NCBI GenBank assembly: GCA_026419785.1
Contig: JAODTK010004555.1
Coordinates: forward strand, 387,221 to 451,220
DNA from: Sclerodactyla briareus
Lineage: Eukaryota; Echinodermata; Holothuroidea; Dendrochirotida; Sclerodactylidae
Direction: 5' to 3'
Length of the DNA stretch: 64,000 bases
The translations under genes and the position numbers were made by a program. Position 1 is the first letter of the stretch, and every line of letters starts with the position of its first letter. The notes beneath the pieces were generated by a model. That model did no database searches. It was not told where the DNA came from and saw nothing but the letters and a program-made list of their open reading frames with translations. This document shows, piece after piece, positions 35,460 through 46,339 of the stretch.

Positions 35460-35479
35460 CCCCCCCCCCCCCCCCCCCC
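35460..35479. repeat. 20-base C tract
   Basis: An uninterrupted C run followed by AGCGATCTA, the same short word that follows other tract repeats near 24.43 and 25.23 kb (GGCGATCTA, AGCGATCTA). Confidence 0.85.
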
Positions 35480-35574
35480 AGCGATCTATGCCTGGTTCAC
35501 CCTCATGTTTCCAACACACTATCGTAACTGTTTCAACCCTCGTAAAGATAATGTGAACGACTTTCTCCATTTTC

Positions 35575-35690
35575 ACAGCCAGAACACATATTCGAACACA
35601 TATTTGCATGTTTGTAACCATCGACGTGGTCAGTATATGCTAATTAAATCTCCACAACCTGTAAGAAGGTCATTTTTTTCTGTGGGGGAA
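35575..35690 (+). repeat. Interspersed repeat, copy 1 of 2 in window
   Basis: Shares with 43,695-43,815 the ordered words CAGAACAC.TATT.GAACACATATT, ACATGTTT/ACATGGTTTTA, ACCAT, GTCA(G/A)TAT and TTAAATCTCCA.AACCTGT. The copies lie about 8.1 kb apart in the same orientation with several indels. No ends or coding capacity are visible. Confidence 0.6.
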
Positions 35691-35722
35691 GTGCAGGTAT
35701 AGGAGGATTCTCATAAAATGGG

Positions 35723-35780
35723 CCCAATTCAGTTGAACTGGACCCAATTGGTCCAGTTGAGCTGGACCACCTGGTCCGAG
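35723..35780. repeat. Chain of short palindromes built on GGTCC/GGACC
   Basis: CAGTTGAACTG (35,730-35,740), AACTGGACC with its exact complement GGTCCAGTT around CAATT (35,736-35,758), TCCAG/CTGGA (about 35,752-35,766) and GGACC/GGTCC (about 35,764-35,777) overlap head to tail. It could be a binding-site cluster or a transposon end; function is unknown. Confidence 0.5.
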
Positions 35781-35789
35781 TGGAATTTT

Positions 35790-36760
35790 TTCAGCTTTGT
35801 GAAATTTGTATTTACACTCTTAAGAAAAAGAAGTATAAATACATAAAGCGTAAACCAAAGCGCCAATGTGTTTAGCTCAATCTGCACAAATGTACCAGGA
35901 CATGTACAATTATGTGATACATGTTCAAGATCATGAGGCCAAGGTGGCAGTTTCAAACATGGCCATTGTGGCCCCTCCATAGACTTTGGCAATAAAATGA
36001 AGGGTTTGAAATAGGTGATACCGGTGAGACCATATCAAAAGGGTCCGTGAAAATCTACCGTTGTCAGTAACTGTTGCTTAACGAGCTTGAACAGAAGCAA
36101 AAAGTACATAAAATATGCTAATCATCTTTCAGTACTTAATTAGTGACATTGGGCCAAAATCCTTACAGATTGTGCTCACACACCCCGATTGCTTACATAC
36201 ACAATTGAATAAATCGATCCTACCGTTTTGGAGAAAACTTGCTAACGAGAAAGCGAGACACCGCACATACAAACATGCACACACAGACAAGTGAATCAGG
36301 ACAAAAGTCTCTTCCTGAACCCTCACAGTTAATCCACACAATGGTCATGGGTGTATTCAACATTCAACACGCCAGTGGACCTTGTTCACTAAGCATCTGC
36401 GACTGAATCATATAATTAAATGTTGTCGTATCGTTCAGTGGCTGGTTTGTCGACTACCAGATCCAGATCGCAGAGGATGGAATCACTTACTGACGAATAC
36501 AGCGAAGAAACTTCTGAATCCATTCTCCGTTATCCTCGTTGATAAAGTAGTGTTTTTCAAAAAACTCACATCCGAAACAGTTTCCTATTTTCTGTGCAGT
36601 TTATCCCCGCGAATACCCGCCTCTTTGTCGTGGAGGGTGATTTGCTGTCCTCACGCTCCGCACATGGTGGCGCTATACAGCTAAAATAACCGTCTGGACA
36701 ATAACTGAGTATACAAGAAGATGGTGTCTTTTCCCACATAGTTCATTGCCCCCTTGAAAT
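35790..36760. other. Spacer
   Basis: No coding or repeat structure that I can support. Confidence 0.45.
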
Positions 36761-36779
36761 GCAGGGGCGTCGACCCGTT

Positions 36780-36880
36780 TTGAAAAGTGGGTGGGGGGGG
36801 GGGGGGCATTGAATGCAAAATTACTATCTAAGCGGCGCGCCACCCTCGTTGGCGCGAATCGTAGAAAAATAATTTTCAGA
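36780..36880. repeat. ATCTAAGCGG/GCGC-type repeat with G tract
   Basis: A G-rich tract (36,788-36,806) with one T is followed by TACTATCTAAGCGGCGCGCC (36,824-36,843), ACCCTCGTTGGCGCG and AATCGTAG. The order (G tract, ATCTAAGCGG, GCGC inverted words) is the clearest plus-strand example of the family. Confidence 0.6.
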
Positions 36881-36889
36881 TTTTCATAC

Positions 36890-39660
36890 CTCCATAACGA
36901 CGGAAACGGCACTTGCCCAGCTTCATAGCACTCAATCCACATGTGATTCGAGTAAAGAACAGACAAAAAAAGTTGTCCATTGTGCATACTATGAGGTTTT
37001 ACCGAATTATCACACATGATATTTTCTATTACCTTTCTACTCTGGTCTTCCGTTTGCGTGGGATCCAGGGGTTCTACCGCCGTCTCTGTGGGATCGAAGG
37101 AAATCCATAGGCGTACGGTACCACTTCAATTTGGGAGCAGAGATTCGGACCCGAGTTGTCGACAGTCCAATTCACCTGGAAACTACCGGACCCGCCGCGA
37201 AGCGCGCGATAGAAAAGTGCATCTTTTCCGGGCATTTTATCGATTGAAAAAGTCTGCAAAAAAAAATCAGGCATTTTTTTCACTTAGCTTTTTTGCTTGC
37301 CAAAATTTCCACGAATTTTCGCCCGAATTTTTAATCTGCAGAAAAATTAGGGGAGGCAGTTTGCCCCAGGCTTCTGAAATTAATTCCATGCAAAATGTTT
37401 CGAAGCATTAATCGCAATGTAGCCTACAACGCCCGGAAGAAAACCGCCATTGCGCGCGGAACACGTGAAAAATTATGCACTTTTGGCTAAGTTCGATTTA
37501 AACTTTGGGAAATCTCGGTATGGACAACAGGGTAATCTTTCCACTTCGGCCCTAGTCGGGTCCAGATCTTCACCTGGGGTCCGTATCTGGAATTAGTGGA
37601 CTGAAGACAATTCTCAACGCGATTATTGTTTGGTAAGACAACAAATTAACAGTTTAGAGTGATACAAAATCGGGCATGTGCCTATTTTTTTTTATTACGG
37701 TCCGGAAAAGTGGGGGGGGGGAAACGATATGGTATCCCACCCCCCACTTGTGAAAGTGGGGGGACATTCCCCCCGCCCGGCCCCCAAACCCTGTTGACGT
37801 CGTTTGAAATAGTAAACTGTAAACACAGAGCAGGTATACCTAACACCCCACATGACAGCAATAAACTACGAGGCAATTCAACTGTATACCAAATGCGGAA
37901 GTTTAACATAAGCCGGCATCGATACAAGGGGTCACAAGCTTGACCCCTGCTAATACGAGGAGCTCGGAGGAGCAACGACGAACCTATGGCCCCCTCCATA
38001 CAGTGAGCAAAATAAACGACACACAAAACTGTGACGCGATTCCTTGCCATAGCTGACAGGCTTAGGGACTACTGAGGCCAAATCAGAAAACTGCCTAACT
38101 CCCTATTAGATATTGTGGTTTACTCGAAATGCTTTTAATAGACGCCCACTTGAAATTTCAAATATTATCCTTTCCTTTCTCTCTGCCTTCCTTTTGTCTA
38201 TATTTTGTGACGGGCAAAGACCTCCCCATTCACCAAATATTATTCAATTCTGACGTCAACATGCCACTGACTTATCAGGAACAAATGTAACCCAATCGGG
38301 CAGGCTTTGTTCACATAGGACAAACTTTAAATTTTCACGCTATTATGCGAATCAGTGGGCTGTAGCAGTGCATACATAAGTCATATGGGGTCAACCAATG
38401 GATATTGCCAAATGGCACCATAGAATCCAAGAATGGCAATATAAACAAAATTTGCCCCGAAAAAAACTAAACGTTTCGTCTGAAGAAAACCCATTATGTA
38501 CGAGGATTTCTAACAGTTGGGGGTTCACTCTTGCATGGTGTAATGAGATTAGTATTAAAAACAATTACTACATTTCCTGACAAAAGTCTAACAAATTGAC
38601 AAGAACGCACTCTTCGTATTGTTCTTTTGCCTTTTTCTGACATGTTCCCCTGACAAGGTTGTGGCATCACCATGATTGATTCAGCTATTCGAACCCGCCC
38701 TGCAAGATGTGTGTTGCCAACTCAAACACAAACACAAAACGGACCCAATCACCTGCAATATTTACTAACCGCAAGAGATGCTCGTTGCTTTTAACCAAGG
38801 TCCAAAAGTTCCACTGAGGGAATTGGAAGTAAATACTGAAAAAATTAACCTGGTAAGTGGTAACGTAGAGTGTATCTTGAAGAGTGAAGGTAAAGTCATA
38901 ACCAGTCAGGTGAGGTTCAACGTTTTCCATTCAGTGTGGAAGCCCCAAGGACCGTAACACTGAGTCGGCAGACTGCAGGCAAGGCTAATTGATGAGGATC
39001 ACTTTAGCGAAATTTATCACTCATAAGTGAGACTGGTGTGGTCAAAGCCGATAGATTGAATGAAGTGGCAGTCCTTTGAATCGGACGACCAGCACCATCA
39101 ACATCATCAAACACACAGGTGTAAAAACAAAATCTCCTTTTTGGGGGTATATGTGTGGGGAAATAAGTGCATACAGGCCTATTATTGTCAATTGCATCCC
39201 TCCACTACCCTGGACAAGGTGAGTCTTTGTAGGTACATTCATGTTCCACAGCATGGTGTCTCACATGTTGGTCATATGTCGTTAATCACTATGTGACTGG
39301 GTAAGTCATTGCATCAATCTTTTCAATTTTTACAAGCAGAGTAGTCTTTGGTTTTTTCAAAGTGACTGTGGGTGTATCAATTTTGTTGACCCACCTAATT
39401 GCAATGACTCACCTTGTCTGGTACAAGGGGTTGGGTCAATGCCCTTGACAGTTGCATAACTGTTTTAAATACTTGTATGAATAGCCATTTACCAGTCCTC
39501 AATGTCTGTTTGCCTTTTCAGGTCAAACTTTTTTCACAAGGCTTTCAAGTCACATATTCCCTGCTACATTGGTGGAGTTGGGGAACGTCTCTCCATATCC
39601 CACCCAGGAAGCCCCCTCCCCGAAACAAACAATCTGGCTGAACCACAAGATCTTTTGGAA
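36890..39660. other. Spacer with G/C-tract pair and no recognised gene
   Basis: The 131-residue frame at 37,016-37,411 is not recognised and has a low-complexity centre. At 37,690-37,790 GTGGGGGG, CCACCCCCCAC and GTGGGGGGAC words alternate around GATATGGTATC, forming several possible hairpins. CTGGACAAGGTGAGTC (39,209) and its approximate complement GACTCACCTTGTCTGG (39,406) form a short inverted repeat. Remaining frames look like chance. Confidence 0.4.
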
Positions 39661-39679
39661 TTTGTATAAATCTTATATA

Positions 39680-39745
39680 ATCTATATATATATATAATTA
39701 TATATATATATCTAATGATATATCATATATATCTATATTATAGAG
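39680..39745. repeat. AT-rich (AT)n tract
   Basis: ATATAT runs with interruptions that can fold back on themselves. Confidence 0.8.
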
Positions 39746-39779
39746 ATATGATGATCCAAATGATAACTTCCACACACAA

Positions 39780-39845
39780 TGAACTATCTAAGGCGAGGCG
39801 CGCACCTAAGGTTTTGGGCGCGGAGCGTACAGAAAATTTTCAGTT
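39780..39845. repeat. ATCTAAGCGG/GCGC-type repeat
   Basis: AACTATCTAAGGCGAGGCGC (39,781-39,800) is followed by GCACCTAAGGTTTTGGGCGC and GGAGCGTACAGAAAATTTTC. It fits the family at 36.8 kb and, reversed, at 24.5 kb. Confidence 0.6.
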
Positions 39846-39849
39846 GCTC

Positions 39850-41650
39850 AAGCACCAATGGCCAAATTACCTCTCCCGAGCGTTTTAGCTGATGACCAAG
39901 CTTCAATCTGGGCCTTTGTGATCAGCAAATTCTGTTACTCGTTGACAATTTTACCATTTTGGTCAGATCTCGTTTTAACCGTCGCTCCGCCGCCGCCGTT
40001 TTTTGGCAGAATATTCAATAATCTTTTTCCTTCACACCATTATTCACAAATGCAAATTTTTCTGGGTTTTCTCGGCACATCTGAAAAAAAGCATTTAGCA
40101 TCTTTAGCTCCACTGTCCCATGATATGACGACAGTTGCAGTTACCTGGAGAAAACAAATACGAAACAGTCTGCTAGTACAATCTACTGCAGGTTTCCAAC
40201 TCGATCGGGTCGGGGATAAGGAAACGGGCCGGAGCTAAAGGGTTCGAAAAGAGGTTGATGGTTAGTTTTTCAAGGTCAAGAGAATTTGTTGTATACATTC
40301 AGTATTTCAACTCCCAGGTAACTATTAGTTGGGGGGGGGGCCATAGAATGTGGGAGAGGACGGGACACCCGACGGGACAATCCAACCACTGAACACAGCG
40401 CGGAGCGCTGCAAAATTGTTCACTTTTTACCGCATTCAAGGCGAATTTGGCACAATACTGGCTTTATTGGGTATGTTTTGTTGTGTTTTGCCAGATCATT
40501 TACAACCGTAGTCAAATACTGACTATAGAACTTTTTTCTCTTCAAAATCTCACTTTCATTGGGGGGCCCCTTCCCCCTCCACCTCCTTGGCGACGCCACT
40601 GCTCGTTAATGTTGTATCCAGTATACTTCATGGCCAATTGCTTAAAAATGTGATTAATCCTGGCAACCACTTTTTCCCAAATAGTCACATCAGGTGACTG
40701 TTCAACACACCAGATTATCGGGCACTGGGGAAGAACCGAGATATTTAATAGACCCAAACCCCTACACATTTCTGCCTGGGGTACAGGGTAATGCCCCCTC
40801 ACTTTTTGCTCAATAGCGACAAAAGCCCAAATGTTGTGCCCTCCCCCCCTCCCCCACTCCAGAGGCTATCTTGACCCTTGCTTTCTCCTTCCGTCCCAAC
40901 TCAACTACCCTTCCACTGTTTTTACACACACCACAGTTAATCCCGCCCTCGTTAGGGCTTGTCTGTGAATCACAGTTAATAATCCCATAGTCAGTCCTTG
41001 CTGTCCAGTAATTTACATCCTGGGAATTGTGTTCTTTTTGCCATGCATAAGAGGAGTGTAACTTCAAATGTAACAATCAGATAATCATTAGACTGAGTGC
41101 ACACAGAGAATAATTGGATTAACAACACTCTCAATCCTCTTCCTTGCCATTGCCAGGGAACCATTTCCACAACTGAAGGTCTGCCAGCAGTCGAAAGTTT
41201 ATTGTGTGTGTACTCACAGAGTCTCACCACACAACTTGAGAGATTTTAAATCCTTGTGGGGATTGGGACCAATGTTTACCAGCCCAAAATCTAGCTTATG
41301 ATCGTATACACACAAAATGCCAGGCAGTGGTTTGGAAGAGGATTAATAAGGCTGGGCCACATGAGGTTTTCTTATTGAAATCAGCAGGACATTTTCCTGG
41401 TGTGCATATTGCTGCTGTAAATAACTAGTTAAATGGGAAATTTTGATCGCTCATATCACCGTTTCAATTAATGTAAAGCAACAAACCTGTCTTCTCCCCT
41501 CGAGTAACATCTAATATATGCCTTTTGCCAGTTTGTCAACACACCCCCCCCTCCCACCTCCCATTGATATCCCCTGGTTACTAATCCCAATTTGGTACCT
41601 TCCCCGAGGAAAAATGCTACTGGAATTAAATGTAAAATATACACTAAATG
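39850..41650. other. Spacer with G/C-tract repeats
   Basis: A G run occurs at 40,330-40,339. At 40,560-40,601 GGGGGGCCCC and C-rich sequence end in GACGCCACTG, another copy of the tract/GCCACTG repeat. A C run occurs at 40,844-40,849. Open frames (39,858-40,238; 40,810-41,230) are not recognised. Confidence 0.4.
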
Positions 41651-41654
41651 AGAG

Positions 41655-42455
41655 AGTTACACGAGAAGAGGCGTTTCCTGGCCTTGCAATTATAATTTGT
41701 CAATAAAGTCAGTGATGCAGGCTTCAAATAGGGCTACATTTTCATTTTCAGTAGCGTGCCCTATGAACCATGGGGGGGGGGTGCATGCAGACCAATATTG
41801 TTATCACCCCACCCGTAGCAACACACTACTGATCAGAGTACATATATGCTGGTCACTGTTGCTAGTCCATATTCAAACATTTCCGGAATAATAATGAAAT
41901 GACAACGCAAGAATTTGTACTGTCTTCCCTAGGGGAAATATTTGTATTGGGGATGCGTGGCTTTAAAGCACCAAGATTTATAAGAGGGCAACACCACACT
42001 TTGGGTGTCAAAACTATAACCTAAATACGGAAGTGTATAACGCCCAGAAGAGGCGTTTCTGTCTTGCAATTAGGACATTTGCCAATGAAAGACAGTGCTG
42101 CAGGCTTAACGCAGGGCACATGCTTTTCAATTTTTCATAAGCTGCCTTATAAACCTGGGTGGGGGTGGGGGGGGGGGGGGGGGGGGGAAGTGCGTGTAAG
42201 AACCACAACTGTCACCCCACCCGTAGCAACATCATTTCAGATCAGAGGTGCATATAATTGGTCCCTGGTGCTGGTCCAATACCCAAACATATCAGAAATA
42301 ATAATAAAATGACAATTCGGATTTGTACTGTCCTTCACTAGGTGGAAATAGTTGGGTGCTAGTCCAATCCTCCAACAATTCGGAATAACAATAAAAATGA
42401 CAAATTCAATTTCAGGAATTTGTACTGTCTTCACTGGGGAAAATATTTTGTTTGG
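41655..42455. repeat. 384 bp tandem duplication with a third partial unit
   Basis: AGAAGAGGCGTTTC occurs at 41,661 and 42,046. Each unit continues with TTGCAATTA, GCAGGCTT, a G run (41,771-41,779; 42,161-42,187 with one T), TCACCCCACCCGTAGCAACA, GATCAGAG, CTGGT, a CAAACAT..C(A)GGAATAATAAT.AAATGACAA block and TTTGTACTGTC. A partial third unit (42,345-42,455) repeats GCTAGTCCAAT...AATTTGTACTGTCTTCACT. It ends just before copy C of the HINE-like repeat and may be part of its 5' side. Confidence 0.65.
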
Positions 42456-42479
42456 GGGGTTGGCCATATGCTTTTCTTC

Positions 42480-43301
42480 ACTCTCAACAATGAAACCGTT
42501 TGCAGAGATATAAGGATTGTCCTAGGGTGACCTGGGCATGACCTTGCCTGATACCAAAACAATAGCCTATCTTCATCATGTGTACAATCAACACACTTAA
42601 TTTGAAACTTAATTCGATACTTGCCTTCATTATATATCATGCTGACGAGCAGATGTCAAACGCCCAATTCATCCACAGTTCAGTGTTTTAGCTGTCTTGA
42701 CCTTCCCCATTCATTGAGATAGCTTGCGATAAGAGTACCGTAGTAGGTATTGTCATAACATTTTTTGTTCGTCTTAACAATATGCATCTATCTTGCATTA
42801 CCAAAAAGCAGCAAAATAACCAGGACAAAAGGTCAAAGGAGGTCGAAAGGTCAAAAGGTCAAATGAGGTAAATTCGGTCACAAATGTTTTCCCCCATAAC
42901 TAACAAACTTTCCTGTACGACAGTCCTCCAAAATGTTTCGTTGCCGAGATATATTACGATTTTTTCCTATGGTGACTCTTGAATGACCTTGACCTGACCC
43001 AAAAACATAGGTTCATCCTGGCACTGTATACATAACTGCTACCACATAACCCATTTTGAACTTGATAATCTCCGCTTCGTTAGATATAGTGCTGACAACT
43101 TTTAACTTCGCCCTCTCGTGACATGAACGAACTTGAGCGGGCACCCAAAACATAGGGGGTCATCCTCCCCATAAGTGCAAGCCACATACCTAATTTGAAC
43201 TTGATACCCTTTCGCGTACGTTAGATATCGTGCGGACAAGGGTGGTCACCCCTACACCACCACACACCACACACACACACACCACACACACACACACACA
43301 C

Positions 43302-43337
<36 letters not shown>

Positions 43338-43403
43338 ACATAGACACAACCACACACACGGGTGCATGACTGCATAGATTCCTGTTGCCTTCGACGAGGA
43401 ATC
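42480..43403 (+). mobile_element. HINE/Helentron-like repeat, copy C, the most complete
   Basis: The tandem core has units with ATATAAGGATTGTCCTAGGG/ATATATTACGATTTTTTCC, CTATGGTGAC, GACCTTGACCTGAC, AAAAACATAGGTTCATC, CACATAACCCATTTTGAAC, TTCGTTAGATATAGTGCTGA and CGTTAGATATCGTGCGGAC (two copies near 43,080 and 43,221). A CA tract (about 43,258-43,333) and GTGCATGACTGCATA follow. The hairpin at 43,377-43,403 has a GATTCCT/AGGAATC perfect 7 bp stem and a loop GTTGCCTTCGACG, then AAAAATG. A tandem core, microsatellite and 3' hairpin is the known plan of Helentron-linked elements in molluscs and insects; the assignment here rests on layout, not on a Rep/helicase ORF, which is absent. Confidence 0.6.
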
Positions 43404-43694
43404 AAAAATGGATATACATTCCTTCCTAATATAGGCTTGAACTGAACTTAACTATTCTGATTATTGCAGATTTGTGAAGATGCAAGCTAGCAGTAAAGCC
43501 GCGTTCCATGCACGCGGGCAGCGGGCGCGGCGGGGCGTTTTCTTCTCGAAAATCGGTCCTGTAGAATTTTTTTCCTTCCGCGCCCGCCCCGTGTCCCGCG
43601 TGGTATTTCGTATCAATTCTCGGGGACATTTTAGGTTCGATAGTGTTCCCAACAACATTCACACTATGGATAATTATTATACAGAATTTTGTCT

Positions 43695-43815
43695 ATAATT
43701 CAAACGGTCAGAACACCTATTTGAACACATATTTACATGGTTTTAGAAAAAACCATGATATGTCAAGTATTCGCTGATTAAATCTCCAAAACCTGTCAAT
43801 TGGGAAGTTTTAATG
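43695..43815 (+). repeat. Interspersed repeat, copy 2 of 2 in window
   Basis: Matches 35,575-35,690 as described there: CAGAACACCTATTTGAACAC, ATATTTACATGG, then CTGATTAAATCTCCAAAACC and TGT. Confidence 0.6.
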
Positions 43816-43921
43816 GTGGGCCGTAATCGTTGACATTCAGAACAATGGTTTTCAGAAATAAACACCGGTGTTTAGGTTTAAACAACTAGTATGCGTCCGG
43901 TGTTTTGATAAACATATAATA

Positions 43922-43926
43922 TACTA

Positions 43927-43996
<70 letters not shown>

Positions 43997-43998
43997 GT
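43922..43998. repeat. (AAT)n microsatellite
   Basis: About 25 AAT units with one interruption, inside the inverted-repeat pair. Confidence 0.95.
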
Positions 43999-44199
43999 AG
44001 CTACATCGGTTTTTATTTAGCGCATATACACACAATAGTGAAGAGAGGTGCGTGACTCGAGAAAAACGACCGCCCGCCCGCCTGCGTGCATGGGAATGGG
44101 TCTTCCAAACGCCCGAACGCCCGCCCGCCCGCCCGCCCTCCCCCTGCCCCTGCCCGCCGCGTGCATGAAACGCGGCTTTATAACTCTGATTTCAATGTT

Positions 44200-46165
44200 A
44201 TGCACCCACCCAATGAGTCAGCAGATTATATAATGCAAGGGTAACAGATCCAAGAGCATGGCATTACATGGGAGACACTGATCGATTATACAATGACTTG
44301 ACAGATTCATGTGGAAAACAGTAAGAGCCGTAACAACTCAGGCGTAGCCCGGGCCCTCACCCATATGGAAACATAGGCTGAGCTCGGGTGTATACGATTC
44401 CATTTTTTCAAGTCTAGGTCCTAGGCTAGGCCTAACTAGGCCTGACTACACAACAGCCTAGGCCTACTGCTTAGGCTAGCACAAATATAAGTTGGTTGGA
44501 TGGATTGTATTCAACCAAAGTCCTCTGAGTTTGCAATCTGTGGTTGTCACCGCATCTACTCTAACATGCAACGAGGTCATTGGATATAAGGTTCAAAGGT
44601 CACACACATGGTCAGCGTACAATTCAAATGGCACTGTTCTACTCCTTACTCCCCAGCTCCCTACTTACTATCAAGTACTGTTTTACCCTTAATTAAACCA
44701 GGGGCACACAGAAACACAATGCAGGGGTGGGGGAAGTGCTGATTGGGACTGTCCTTTCTAACCTCTCGTATTTTGCTCCTTTCTCTTGGTTGCTCACTGC
44801 TCACAGGCTACTATAAGGATCAAACATCTCTCACACAGTGCCACACAACAGACCCCGTATTTACACTCAATTTGACAGTTGTTAGATCTCGATTACATAT
44901 ACAGATGAATGTTGTTTTTAAGTAGGGGGCATATGCTCAATTTGCAAGTGCCCCAGAAGGTTACTGCATAACTGTCTGGACTCCATTTTAGGTATTCCGA
45001 TTAATTTGAAAATTTGGGGAAAGATTTTTTTTTTTTTTTTTTTTTTTTTTGAATGAAACCCTGGTGTCTTGGGGGGCATACTCCCCAATATTGCCCCTGT
45101 ATGCCTATGCTAGCACCCTTGTGCATGCATAGAGGGAGGTGGTATGGCCCCACTCTTTCCAGTCCATTTGGGGTAAAAGAGGAAAATGTTGGTACTTTGG
45201 TGTTTTTGGCGACAAAACAGTTGGGTCATTATGCTACGTAGGGAATGGATGGGAAATTGATTTTTGCGCCGCCACATTTGCTCATACTACGGCCTGGCAA
45301 ACCACGACGCCACCGAGTGACCCTATAGCATTCACCGGTCCTTCCCCCCCACTCCATGTAATAACAGTATCACACGGACAGTACACATCTTGTCAGCCAT
45401 GTTGACAGTGATCCAACAAACTTTCACCCATAGTGATGAACCATACCTCTGTGACCAAAAATGGAGAACTTGAAAATTGAATTTGAAACCTTAAAACTAA
45501 GGTATGACCTCTCATTGACCTTTACTGGCCTTCCATCACATAAAGTCAGTATTGGAAATTCAACCCCCTACCTCATTCTCAGCTAGCCCCAAAAGATAAA
45601 CCAATTGGCTTTTGTCATTTTTTTTTTTTTTCCTCTCACTGTCCTTGGGTGACTTTGAATTCACGTGACTGTCTTTACCAAAATGACCCTTACCTCTCAT
45701 TTACAGGACCCAGAATTGTCAACGTGCTGTGTCCGCCTATTAGCACTTAATCACTGTTTTTCCCGCAATCATATTGACAGTCAGACTATATCCTGCCCCT
45801 GAAATCTGACAATCCCCTTAACAGGTATTATAGTCCCCAGATAATCTGGCATGGAACACTATCTTTTGAAACTTCATCTGTCGCCCAGTTTGTTTTGCGA
45901 GAGTCAGCCACCCTGGCTATTAATTCATTTTAAATTTGACTGGGATGCTCCCGTGAGAACAATATTCCCTTGACCAATACACATATAGTAAGCAAGGGAT
46001 TTTAGCGGTTTCAAGTATAGCCAGTTATGCCATTGGGTCCTGATTAGAGGTTTCCTAATGACAACTTTATTTCTTTCGAGCCGGGCTGGTAAATACTGTC
46101 ATTCTGTCATTGTCCCCTGATGTTCCAAAAGCTACTCTTTCATTGTCTGATTAACGTTAATAGTA
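44200..46165. other. Spacer
   Basis: TAGGCC words cluster at 44,410-44,480. A T run of 26 bases lies at about 45,026-45,050. Short ATG frames at 44,492-44,925 and 45,053-45,405 have no motif. Confidence 0.45.
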
Positions 46166-46169
46166 TTAT

Positions 46170-46330
46170 TATTATCGTTCGGTCCCCCGCGGCTGGCCGA
46201 TGAGATATTGGTAGTCAGTTTACCATTCACCTATATATCGGTTGGTGTTGCCATAAGCAACGGTTGCTGTGGTGTCACGAGGGGTACCCTATGGTGGGGT
46301 GCCAATGGGTGTTGGTTGCCAGCAATGAGG
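46170..46330. repeat. Isolated copy of the ~360 bp satellite unit
   Basis: GATGAGATATTGGTAGTCAG, TTTACCATTCACCTATATAT, CAACGGTTGCTGTGGTG, AGGGGTACCCTATGG and GGGTGTTGG follow the same order as in the 49.5-50.4 kb array, about 3.3 kb away. Confidence 0.65.
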
Positions 46331-46339
46331 TGCCTACGG

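Larger units (their letters stand above)
43494..44190. repeat. GC-rich inverted repeat pair about 0.6 kb apart (MITE-like or two inverted copies)
   Basis: The left arm TAAAGCCGCGTTCCATGCAC (43,495-43,514), then GCGGGCAGCGGGCG, matches the reverse complement of the right arm ending at about 44,184 (ATAAAGCCGCGTTTCATGCA, then CGCGGCGGGCA). A second inner match, CATGCACGC.GGCGGGCG...GTTTT.CTCGA, lies at 44,055-44,095 reversed, so the right arm itself looks duplicated. The right arm also carries a CGCC(C) minisatellite (44,110-44,140). Between the arms lie an interspersed repeat copy and an (AAT)n tract. Confidence 0.5.

Noticed and set aside
37016..37411. 131-codon open frame
   Set aside because: No recognisable domain and part of it is Phe/Lys-rich low complexity. 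The opposite strand is also open, which points to chance.
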